From NCBI GenBank assembly GCA_030544215.1, contig JARZZO010000003.1, positions 1,560,001 to 1,624,000 on the forward strand: a stretch of DNA of 64,000 bases, read 5' to 3'. A program made the position numbers and the translations under genes. Below the pieces are notes generated by a model. It was given only the letters and a program-made list of their open reading frames with translations, was not told the origin of the DNA and searched no databases. This stretch comes from Zantedeschia hybrid cultivar (Eukaryota; Streptophyta; Magnoliopsida; Alismatales; Araceae). This document shows positions 47,536 through 59,500 of the stretch, in pieces; the first letter of the stretch is position 1, and each line of letters starts with the position of its first letter.

Positions 47536-50500
47536 GTCAAAATCATTTGAATTACAAAGGACAATTAAAAGATATGCGTCTGCAAGTGCAAATAGTTAAC
47601 ATGCTTCGTTTGGGTGACAAGGATAAAGCATCAGAAATGCTTTCGAATTTTGGAAACCATGCTAGCAATTTAAGAGCCGAAGATTTTGTGTACATCCTTG
47701 ACTATTGTGCAAGAACACCTGATCCACTGGTTAGTACAATAAAAGCTTACCTCTGTACAGAGACAGGTTTATTCGATCAAGACTATGGGATGGTCAAGAT
47801 TTTGAATGGCATGTGTCATCTCTACTTGTCTTAACAGGTGTCTTATGGTAGATGTTGGTTCATATTATTTGTCTCCAATGTAGAAGACAGTTTTTACTAT
47901 GGAAAATGGTTCTTATTCTTAATTCTCCTTTCTATAACATTTCCATTTTCTTTTGCAGTTTGTTTTGGAAACTTGGAGAATTATGCATGAAAATGCCGTA
48001 CATGTAAACAAAAGGTGTTGGACCTTTATTATTCGAGCACTCAGTAAGGGTGGCTACCTTAAAGAGGTATGTGATCTTTTTTTTTTTGAAAGCAGATATA
48101 CCAAGAGGTATGTGATGTTTACTATAAAGTTTTTTTTTAATCTTTCTCTGAAACTTAATTCAGTTGAATTGGAAATGAAAGTATAGTCTGTTGATTATAC
48201 TTACTTTGAAGGTATTTCAATTAAAGCTTAGATCTTAAACAACTTTAATTAATCCCTTAAAAGTCACTCTGTGGGGTATATAGCATATAATTTTCAATGC
48301 GAATAAATTTTTAGTCATTTCTACCAAAAATAGTCTACTCTTTTAGCGTAGAATTTGTCTGGCTCACAATGTGATAGCCACTATCTTCAATAAGGATTTT
48401 TTAAAGAAGGTGTGGGTTGCGCCACCAATATTATTATAATAAGCAGAGGCAATACAATCAGATGGGAAGAGGAGTAGTTCCTCTTACTCCGGCCAAAGCA
48501 CCACTTATGTCAAAAGGATGTGAGTGTTTACAGTGACTTCCTTACTCCAATCTTGAGCAGAAATATCAAGAAGGTATCTACTTCAGTTACACAATAATGA
48601 CAAATCACAAAGATAGATATTCTCAATATAAGGTACTGTGGTCTCGTAACCTGAAAAAGTGTCATTCCTTTCCTTTCGGTTGCTCCAGCATGCAACATGT
48701 GGAATTACCAAGAAAAGCTATTTTCTGTGTATTTCCCAATCTTGAACCTCTGGTTCTGAAAGATGTCTGCATCTCCTCAATAGAATTAACCCATAGTTGT
48801 CAATCCCGTCCCGTCCCTATCTTGTTTTTCAACTAGGATGGGACATCCCCATGTCCCGAACAATTCTGCGTCCCGTACCAGAGTTTTTTCCATGCATATT
48901 CCAACAAATATAAAACATACATAGACTAAATAATATGAAACTAAACATATAAATGTATAAATAACACAAAATTAATGTAATAGAAACATTGAGGAAAGAT
49001 TTATGGGTTTATAAATGAGTATATTTATCAAATGAACCCCCCAAAATAAGTTTACGAGGAGCTTAAGTAGTTAGGTAAATCTCATGTAAAAATACAAATT
49101 TTGGTTGGGACAGGCCGGGACACCGGGACAGGCTGGGATGGGCCGGGACAGACCTGGGCAGGTACTGGAACAGACCAGAAACTGTCTCGTCCCATTTTTT
49201 CACTGGGACAGGATGTCCCGGCCGGGACGGGATTGACTACTATGATTTGACCTCTCCCTGAAAACCTATAATGCTTTCTTCAATCCTCTGCAGATCCTGG
49301 CTCTTTGTGCAATTTATCAGCAAATGATCTAAAACTTCATCACATACCCTGTAGAATTCACATATAATATCAACATTTTTATTCCACTTCCTTCTGTACA
49401 TTTTGGTGATAATCTTCTTCTCAAATGTTAGCCGCGTAAATGCTCTAACTTTGAGCATAGTCTTTGTAACAATTGATCCAACTCTTATAAGGTATTGTTT
49501 GCTTTGAGCCAAGCTCGTGCGGTTTTGTCTCACAAGGTACCTCACTTTTTTGAAAGGTGGATAGTATCGCATTGTATAAAATATAAAAGGTGTTGGTGTA
49601 CAAAAAGTGGCCAAAGGCCAAAAGAAGAACCCCCTTATACAAGATGCACCGAAATGGTGTGGAGCTCAAGATTCCCCCAAAATGACAAAGAAGGGTGAAT
49701 TATTCACATCCTCTTTACAAAAGGCCAACGCCCACTCTCACTGTCTGTCTCACAAAAGATTAAATTTTCTCCAGTGAAGATGCCTCCTTGCAGAAGATCC
49801 TCTTGTTGCTCCACAAAGCCCAAAAAGTAGCATGCAGGATCAGCCACCAGACCTTCACATCAACCCTAGGGATTGATGTGGAGGCCCAAGCAAGAAGCAA
49901 AGAAGCCACTGTATCCACCTCCTCCAGCCTTCCCGATTGGGGCGGCAACTTTTGCTAGAAACGTCTCCAAACATGTTGAGCAAAGTTACAAAGGAGCAAC
50001 ACATGGTCCTAGGTTTTCTCCTCCACTCCATAAAGGCAACAAACAGTAAGAAAGTCGTCTATAAAACGGGCTAGTCAATCACAGGTGGCAATCTGGAATG
50101 AGAGATTCTTCATACAAGAACCTTGACCTTCAGGGGGCTCTTAGGTGACCATACTTGCCGATAGAAAGGGTGGCGCTGTCCTCCGTCGGCGATCATCTTA
50201 TAGGCAGACTTTATAGAAAAGGACCATGACTGTTCCCAATTAAAGTGCCACGAGTCTGTAGCTAGGGGCTCAACATGTACACCCTAGAGAAGAGACAAGA
50301 ATCCACCAAGAGCCTAAAGCTCAGCCTCCCTCATCTCCCTTCTGAATGTTGGGCATCACCTGGCAGCAACCTACGCCACCGTAGCTAAGGGGCTGGAGGC
50401 AATGGCAAACAAGGAGGGGAATAACTTGGCTAGAGGTGCCAAACCACACCACTTGTCAAGCCAAAAGAGAGTAAGCTCCCCATCCCCTACAGAGATCGAC

Positions 50501-53500
50501 ATGCGCACCTTAATGATATCAGCCATCTCAAGGACTCCCTTCCAAACACTGGACAACATGTGCAGAAAATCTGGGATAAGATCCCACATCCTTCTGTGAA
50601 GGTAATACTTATGCTTAATGACCTCCCTCCAAAGAGAGGCTTCAGAAGAACCCAGTTTCCACAGCCATTTAGAAAGGAGTGCCAGGTTAAAGGATGTCAA
50701 GTTCTTTACTTCCAATCCCCCATTCTCCTTGCTCCGACAAGCTCTGCTCCAGGATTATATCAAATCCTCCTTTCTTCATATTCTCCCCACTGCCTTTCTA
50801 GAAGAAGAAGCACTGGGTAGCCTCGAGTTTCCTAGCAATGGTCTTTGGAATTCTGAAAATGGACAGATAATAAATAGGATGTCCAAGATGGACTTACACA
50901 ACACCAGCCTCCCTCTATAGGATAACAACCTACTTTTCCACCCTGCCAACCTGTTGTCAAATTTATGTACAATTGGCTGCCAATCTCCACAGTGAATGCT
51001 CCCCGTTGTCAAGGGTAGGCCCAAACATGTAATGGGAAAAGAGCCTATCTGGCACCCAAGACTTGTGGCTGCACTCAATGTCCGAACCTCCGGCATATTA
51101 ATCCCAATGATCTGGCTTTTGTGAAAATTAACCCTCAAACATGTAATCTCATCCACCAGCTCAAGGATCAACCTAGCTACAAGTAGTTGCTCTACATCAA
51201 AAGCAAGGAAGAGGATAGTGTCATCAGCATATTGTAAATGAGAGATTTGTCTGTCAAATGCTCTGATTCTGAAACCACTGATAAATCCCATTGATACTGC
51301 CCTCTCCCACATCCTGCTCAAAACATTGACCACAAGAACAAACAGCAGAGACATGGGGTCCCCTTGACGGATTCCCCTTCCGCTATAAAAGTGTGCAATG
51401 GGGTTTCCGTTAACAAGGACGGCAAAGGAAGCTGAAGATATACATTCTTGGATCCACCTAACCCATTCCCTGCCAAAACCCATCTTCTTTAGCACCTGAA
51501 AGAGACAACTCCAGTTAAGCCTGTCATAGGCCTTCTGGTAGTTAAGCTTCAACACCACCCCCTGTTGCCATTGTTGCTTCAGAGCATGTACACATTCATG
51601 TGCCACCAGAAAATTCTCCTAAATGTGCCTTCCCCTAATGAAACCACTCTGACTATCACTGACAACTCTATGCACCACTCCTTCCAATCTAGAGGCCAGC
51701 ATCTTAGTGATAAAGGTGCCTCACAAGTTATGAATCCAAATCCTGCATGTATGGCCCAACAATTTTTTTCGTTTTCCGATGTTGAACTAATCCGGTTCAT
51801 CCTCATCCCAAACCCTAGACATAATGGTGGCTCCACACAGTGATAGCTCCAGACCACAATGTTGCGTATTGTTGTCCCATGGGTAGCCTTCTCCTACTGT
51901 GGTGGCCCTTTCCTCCTACTCGGCTCGTGACTCGCTCACTATAGAGTATAGACCCACCAGCTTCCACGTGGTTTGTCCCCGAACCAGCCCATATCATATT
52001 GCATAGGGCACATTCTGATACAATTCTGTAATGACCCAATCCCACCCTTGTGAGATATTGTCCTCTTTGGGTGAAGTTCGCACGGTTTTGTCCAAAAAGA
52101 CACCCTACAAGTTATGGATTTGGTATATATGGCCTTGCAACTTTTTTTATTTTCCAATGTTGGATTAATCCGGTTCATCCCAGCCCCAGTCCCCAAACCT
52201 AGTGATGGCTCTATACCATGGTGTTACATACTACCATCCCACAGGTAGCCCTTTCCTATGGTTAGTCCTTTCCTCCTATCCGGTTCTTGGCTGAGTCACT
52301 ACAAAGGTGCCTCACAAAGGATTGGGTTGTGCATGAACCAACCATGGTTGTGCATGAACAAGGTTTGATCACATTTCACCAGTCAATAAAAAATTGATTG
52401 CTGCTCCTATGGAGAAGGGAGGGTGTCCCGGAGTCCATCATTCTGGCAAGGGGGAAGAGTGGAATACAGTGCAAAGGAAGGAGTCTCGCAGAGATGGACG
52501 CCGGAGGACATTGGCTGCGGAAGCTCTGCCTGTGGGACGAGACGTCTGCATTCGTTGTTTGGGCAAGGGGCATCATGCAGCTAGGTGTAGAGAAGCAGTC
52601 CGGTGTCTCCATTGCAAAGGAGCAGGACACAGAAGAAGGTTCTGTCCTTCTCTCCGACACCTTATCAGAAAGCCAGAGGTGGGCGACAGGAGGAAGAACC
52701 CTGGCGTAGATCCGAAAGTGGATTACAAGCCTGCTCCGAAGGTCTTCCATGGTGTGGTGGACATCGCATGGTCACCAGAGGTTGCAGCAGCTAAGCGTAC
52801 ACTGGAAAATTGCATTGTAGCTTCATTCCGGAAGGAATGCACTGGAATCGCAATGGACTGTGGGGAGGTAAGAGTCATTCTGCTGAAATTCTGGCCGGAG
52901 GTGAAGGGATGGTGCATACGAAGATTGGACTCCCACTCCTTTTTAGTGAGCTCAGAAACACAATCGTGGATGGGTCTTGCATGCTCCATTGGAAGGTTAG
53001 AGGTGAAGAAGGACTTTTTTGTGGAATTTTCTCAGTGGAGGATAGAGGTTGGAACTTTTCCTGCAGAGGAGGGAATTGAGCAGTGGTGTAGGTTCCAGGG
53101 GGTGCCTCTCCATCTTTGGAACATCAACACGTTCCAGTCAATCTGCTCCAGGTTTGGGAGGCTCAGAGAAGTGGATAGCAAGGGACTCAGGGGGGACAAT
53201 TTGTCCTTTGTGCGAGTTAAAATCTCTGTTGAGCGGAAGACAGATATCCCTGAAAAGATCAAGATTATGGTAGGGAGTAGGATCTTCTGGATCCATATAA
53301 CAATGGAAGAAGATGGTAAGGATAAAGGTATCGAGCAGGATTGGTCGTGGGCTGATGTGGTGGCGGAATATAGAAGATACAGGACAAACAGAGACGGTGT
53401 GGCTGAAACAGGGCAGCCGGAACTCGGTGTTCATCCAGTTCTGGTTGAGTCCGGTTCTGAGTCAGAGAAGGCTTCTTACCAGCCGTACTCAGTTGATACG

Positions 53501-56500
53501 AGTCAGAGGGAGGTGAAGAGGCAGTCAGGTGTAGGTAGAGGCCTTCAAGATGCGGAGTTCCCAAGTTAAATGATAGTAAAGGGATACAGGGGGTTCTTCC
53601 AGATCCCTTGAGAGGCCCGCTTATGCGGCAATCAGTTAAGGGGAAGGGTGCCAGTTACTTTAATGTGCTGGGTTGCGATTCCGAGGCGGGGGTTGAACAG
53701 GGCTTACAAGGGAGCTCTGGTGTTGGGCTTCCGGGTGAGGAAGATGAACAAGTGCGGGTAGATCCGTTACTGTTAGGGGATCCGATTCTCAAGGAACCTA
53801 ACATATCGGATTCTGACTTAACTTCGAACCGGGGTTTGATACGTCCGGTTCAGTCGTTAGTTCCTAAACCGCCCCCGAACCGTCGTCGTCTTCCCCGAGC
53901 TCTCATCGCACTTCATGGAGAACATAGTACCGGAAGAGAGAATACTCTGGCCAGCGGAGAGAGGATTTCTTCATTATTGGACCAGCAAGACGATGTACCT
54001 TACTCGAGGAGTGGCTAGGTTGACATAGTTCCTATTTGGGCTGATAGAGGGGGGATGGGAAAGAGCGATGGTTTTCCGGAGGTTCATCTCCTCAAGGTTG
54101 CAGGGAAGGGTTGGATCTGTGATAGAGAGGTTGGGGCGTCACAGGAAGAGACAGGAGCGATCGTTTCTTATAGTTCGCAAGATGACTTGGAAGATGAGGG
54201 TTCGAAAAAGGATATAGGAGCCAGGGATTTGCAGGAAGAGATTCAGTCTAAACAGATAATGCCGTATGAAGCCAGTGAGGTTCCGTTGGCAGTGAAATTG
54301 TGTGATGACGAAGAAATCTGGAAGAATGAAATTGTGCAGTTTGGACAGTGTATAGGTGTATCCTTTGAAGGCAGGGAAGATATGGTCTTGAGCTTTCTTA
54401 AGAAGCTGAGAAGGAATGACATCTTACAGCAATCAGCAAAGAGGAAAGGTACGGGTGGAGGAATGAAGATTGGAAAAAGAGAAGTAAGTTTTGTGAGAAA
54501 CAACGAAGTCCTAGACAGTTTGAGAGGAAAGAAGACCAAGGAGAAAGGGAAACAGATTGTTACAATATGAATTTGATCTCATGGAACATCAGGGGTCTCA
54601 ATGGGGACTTTAAGATGAGAGCTGTTAAAGATTTGGTGTACTCTCATCATCTGGACTGTATCTGTTTACAAGAAACAAAGATGACCAATATTGACAAATC
54701 TGGCTTAAGTAGAATATGTGGGCCTATTTTAAATGAAGTGGCAGTTTTTCCTGCTGATGGAATTAAAGGAGGACAGCTGGTGCTATGGAATGGAAACAGG
54801 TTTGAGGGCAATGTCTGTGATATAGGCAAATTCAGCATTTCGGTTGCTTTTAAATACAAGAATAGAAGCTCTAACAATGATTGTTGGGTCATTACATCCG
54901 TGTATGGACCTCATACTGATCAACAGAGGGAGGGTTTTGTCCAAGAGCTATATAGGTTGCATATTCTTTTCCCGAAAGCCTGGTGTATCTTGGGAGACTT
55001 TAATTGTGTAAGGTTTCCATGGGAGAGGTCTGGTAGACAGAGATGGAGCAATAGTATGGATATTTTTAACCAGTGGATCAGAGATGTTCAACTAATAGAG
55101 GTGGATGACCCAAGCAGAAATTTTACCTGGTCAAATTTACAGCAGGTCAGTATTCAGTCAAAGATTGACAGAGTATTGATCTCACCAGATTGGTTCAAAA
55201 GATTTCCCTTGTCACATGTGAAAGGGTTGTGCAGGTCTGTTTCAGATCATATACCTTTGCTCATTAGGATGGAGGACAAGAGAAGGAGCTCCAGAATTTT
55301 CAGATATGAGCTGAAATGGCAAAGGGAAATTGGATTTAAGGTAATGGTTGGCAAATGGTGGCAGCAAGCACTGGTGGCAAATTCTGCAGTGTATAACTTC
55401 ATGGGCAAACTGAAAGTGATCAGGAAATGCTTGAGACAATGGACTAAACAGAATTTTGGAAAGGAAAAGGAAAAAAGGCAGAAATTGAAGAGCAAGATTG
55501 AAGAACTGGAAATGAAAAGTGAGATTGCTGATCTTTCTAATCAAGAGCTATATTCTTTGAAAGAGTTCCGGAAAAATTACAATGAAGAACTTTTGAAGGA
55601 AGAAATTGGTTGGAAACAAAGAGCTAAGGAGCATTGGTTAAAGGAAGGTGATAAAAACACTTCTTTCTTCCATGCGATGGCTAGTGCTAAAAGAAGATAC
55701 CTGTCCATTGATCATGTCAAAGAAGAAGAAAGTGTCATTGAAGATCCCGAGGACATCAAGAACAGATTTGTGGATTTTTTCAGAAATCTTTTCTCAGAAG
55801 AATTTCAGATGAGACCCCACATACAAGAAGGCTTACTCCCTAAGATAGAAGATTCAGATGCTGAAAAATTGAGTGAACCCTTTGTGGAGGAGGAAGTTAG
55901 AATGGCTGTTTTTAGTATGGATCCTAATAAAGCACCGGGTCCCGATGGTTTTTCTCTTGGGTTCTATCAATTTTTTTGGGATGTTATTAAAGAAGATTTG
56001 GTTAACTTTGTGCAAGAGTTTTATGACAGGCCGGAAAGGATTCAAGCGGTCAACGCCACATATGTTGTTCTTATTCCAAAGTCAGAGGGAGCGGAAAGAG
56101 TGACAGATTTTCGGCCCATCAGTTTACTCAATGGATGTTATAAGATTATTGCCAAGATCTTAACAACTCGGCTCAAGAAGGTGATTCATAAACTTGTGGG
56201 CATTAATCAATCAGTGTTTCTGCAAGGCAGATTTATATTGGATAACTTTATGGCAGCTTATGAGGTTATACATCATTACAAGATCAGAAATAAGCAAGGA
56301 GTGTTATTAAAGCTCGACTTTGAGAAGGCTTACGACAGAATCAATTGGAATTGCCTCAAAAAAACAATGATCCTTATGGGATTCAATGAAAGGTGGATAA
56401 GATGGGTCATGAGCTGTATTTCTTCCTCTAAGTTCTCTGTGTTGATTAATAGAGAACCGTGTGGATACTTCAGCAGTTCAAGAGGTCTTAGGCAGGGAGA

Positions 56501-59500
56501 TCCATTGTCTCCGTTCCTTTTTCTGCTGATTGGACAGATTTTTAGCTCTCTTTGGGATAATGCAGTTCAACTTGGCTTAATTGAGGGATTCAGAATAGGC
56601 AGGAGCAATATACACCTATCTCACCTTCAGTTTGCATATGATACGCTGCTGTTTTCTTCAGGAAATAAGGAGGATATCCAGAACATTAAAAGACTGCTTA
56701 TTCTGGTAGAACTTATCACAGGGCTGAGGATCAATTATGAGAAATTAGAAATTGTGGGATTGAATGTGCCACAGCCTAGTCTTTTGGAGATTGCGAGATC
56801 CTTAAAATGCAGAGTGAATAGTTTCCCTATTAAATATTTGGGCTTGCCCTTATCAGATGGAACCTTAAGGGTGAGAGATTGGGATGGATTAATTAAGAAA
56901 TTTGAGAACATATTGGAAGGGTGGAAAGGCAACTTTCTTTCAGGAGGAGGGAAAATGATATTGTCAAAATCGGTCCTTTCGTCTCTGGCAATCTACTATG
57001 CTTCCATATTTAAGATACCTCGGGCTGTGGAAAAAACTATTGAAGCAATTCGAAGCTCCTTTTTTTGGTCAGGAGGGAGAAGGGAGAAGAGAGGTATCCA
57101 TTTGATCAATTGGAGCAATGTTTGTAAAAGTAAGGAGCAAGGTGGAATTGGCCTCTGCGGGGTGGCTACTTTCAATAAAGCAATGTTAGCTAAATGGTTG
57201 TGGAGAAGGGGAGAGCATCCAGATGCTCTTTGGGCTGTGATTGTGAAGGATCTATACTTTCATGGTGAGAACAAATGGAATTTTTATCCTTCAACCAGTT
57301 ACAACATGTCTTCAATCTGGAAGAATATTGCTAGATGTGCTGAATTTATGGATATTTTGAGTACTATTCAGGTGGGAAATGGCAGGGATACACAGTTTTG
57401 GAATGATAAATGGTGTTCCAGTGTGGCCTTTTCTGAGCATTTCAGCAATATATTCAATATAACACTTCACCAAGAAGCTACAGTTGAGGAAGTGTTATGT
57501 CATATAGATGCAGGTCAGATCAGCTTACCTTTGAGAAGGGATCCCACGGATGTGGAAGCAGAAGAACTAGTATTGCTAATTAATAGCATTAGTGAAGTCA
57601 GAATTTCTGGTGAGGTGCAGGATAAAAGAAAGTGGAGATGGACCAACAATGGGCAGATCTCGGTTAAATCCATGATTCAAGTGTTGAATGATGGTGGTAC
57701 TAGGGTGTGGTGGAAGGAGTTAGTATGGTCTAACCATCTTCCAAATAAGATCAAGGTTTTCCTGTGGAAGCTTGCTTGGTGCAGAATTCTTACGGGAAGG
57801 AGAGCCAAGAAACTACACATCTCTGGGAGTTTCTCTTGTGTTTTTTGTGCTCTTTTTAAGGAGGATCAAAAGCATTTATTCTGTGGCTGTGGTATTATTA
57901 TCATTCAGTGGAAGATTATTTGTAGATTATTCGAACTCATTTGGGTAGAGCAATCTTCAGTGGTGGATCTCCTACACTGGTGGAGCACTAATTGTCCATA
58001 TAAAGATCTTAAACAACTGTGGTTCTTGACCTGCCCGGCCCTTTTGTGGGTCATCTGGTGTGAGAGAAATAGAAGGAAATTCAATGAACACTTCAGAAGT
58101 ACAAATGAACTGCTGAGGAGTACATTTAGATGGGTGGAAGAATGGGGAAGGACCGCTGGTATCCTCAAGGAGGGGAGTTCTGATTTTTTTGACAAGGCCA
58201 GAAAATGGAAGGAATTGATTTCCTGATAGGTTGTCCTTAGTGTGTCTTGTTTTATTTGCTTGATAAAACATCCTTGTAAATTTTTCATCCTTTCAGCTGT
58301 AGATGGGGACCAGGACGGGGGTTGGCCGATCCTGGCTGTGATCATTCTCTTTGTAACACTTCTTTTCTTTCAATGAAATTGTGACTTAATGTCACCTTCA
58401 AAAAAAAAAAAAAAGGATTGGGTTGTTACAGTCTTCACTTTCCACACATCCTTAAATTTTAGATACACTGGCAATTGTCCCTCCATAAACTGATATAAAG
58501 ATTTCACAGAGAAGACACCTTTGTCTCTGGTCCATGCAAAGATATCTTTCTGATTAACGCGGACCTGAACATCATTTAGAAGTGTTAAAAGAGAGAGATG
58601 TTCCTGTTATGCCTTCTCTTTTAATACCCTCTACGGATTAATGCACCATGGGATATTTGTGCCTTCTTTAGATAACAGTGTTCCACTTTCTGCCATTTGT
58701 CCATGGCTAAGTGGAAGATTCTAGGAATGTTATGTAGAAATGTTAAAAGAAAGAGATACTCCTGTTTTCATCCTCATTTGTTTAATACCCTCTTCGGATT
58801 AATGCACCATTGAATATTTGTGCCTTTAGATAACCGTTCTCAATTTTCTGCCCTTTATCCATGGATAAGTGGAACTGTGGAAGATTCTAGGAACGTATCC
58901 TTTTGTTGGAATTACCCAACTATACCAAAAAAGGTTATCCACTCTTTTTTATTGATTATTATCTCTGCACTCATATGGTGGTTATCAGTTGCTTATGCTT
59001 ACCACTTCTTTTTTTTATTTGTTCGTTGTCAAGGCATTCGGGCAGCTTTCTTTTCTCGGAGAAAATGATTCCACCGGACCTTATCTGCCATTGTACAACA
59101 TTTTCTTGAATGGATGTGTGAAGTCACAGAATATGGCCCATGCAAATAATTGCTTGAAGTTGATGGATGGGCAACTTATTGGAAAGTCTGAGATAACCTA
59201 TTGGGAGCTGCTTAAGGTATGTGATGTACAAGTTATTTTTCTACTATTCAGCTTAGTACTGACAAACTGTAATTGTCTAAATCTGGAATCATCGCAGAAT
59301 TCCAACTCTTTCCTGCAAAATTTTAAATTCTCATAAAGGGTCGAAGGATACTTACATAGGATTTCATGGGTAAAATCTAGGAAGCTGTCTTGATTTCTAC
59401 TGTGATTGGAGACTTCATTCAAACCATTTGGCACAAGAAATTGTTAGCATGTTTGTGACTTAGCTTTCCACGGTACTCTTTTTCTGAATTGGTTGAAATC

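Larger units (their letters stand above)
52331..58411 (+). mobile_element. LINE family A copy 2, nearest to full length
   Basis: About 6.1 kb with ORF1, ORF2, the 3' UTR stem-loop (58248-58270) and a poly-A at 58400-58414. The 15-bp duplication AAAGGATTGGGTTGT is at 52316-52330 and 58412-58426. The 5' end is longer than in copy 1 and includes a plausible ORF1 start region. ORF2 is uninterrupted. ORF1 has one frameshift and one stop. The duplication is perfect, so the insertion is fairly young. Confidence 0.95.
49465..58430 (+). mobile_element. LTR/TRIM-like composite element, TGTAAC...GTTACA, TSD GTCTT
   Basis: TGTAACAATTGATCC at 49465 and TGTAATGACCCAATCC at 52027 start two related stretches. 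Both continue GA(A/T)..TATTGT, CGGTTTTGTC, ACAAGTTATG(A/G)AT, AATCCGGTTCATCC, CTTTCCTCCTA and end near TCACTA(T/C)A. They look like paired LTRs of about 280-300 bp with a very short internal part and no coding domain. The outer end is GGATTGGGTTGTTACA (58427-58430 after LINE A2). The 5-mer GTCTT flanks the whole (49460-49464 and 58431-58435). Two LINEs have landed in it (49546-51712 and 52331-58411). The terminal 27 bases before TTACA are inverted relative to the LTR start, so the exact class is not settled. Confidence 0.55.
48396..58590 (-). mobile_element. LINE family C relic, reverse orientation, split by later insertions
   Basis: The minus strand reads from about 58590 (DIFAWTRDKGVFSVKSLYQFM, then DVWKVK) to 58436. 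After the LTR-like insertion it continues at 49464 (MLKVRAFTRLTFEKKIITKM, DEVLDHLLINC) down to its tail and poly-A near 48396-48402. The codons on both sides of the insertion join in frame once one copy of the GTCTT duplication is removed. Only the zf-RVT end of ORF2 and the 3' UTR survive. A hAT MITE (48792-49244) also sits in it. Confidence 0.75.
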
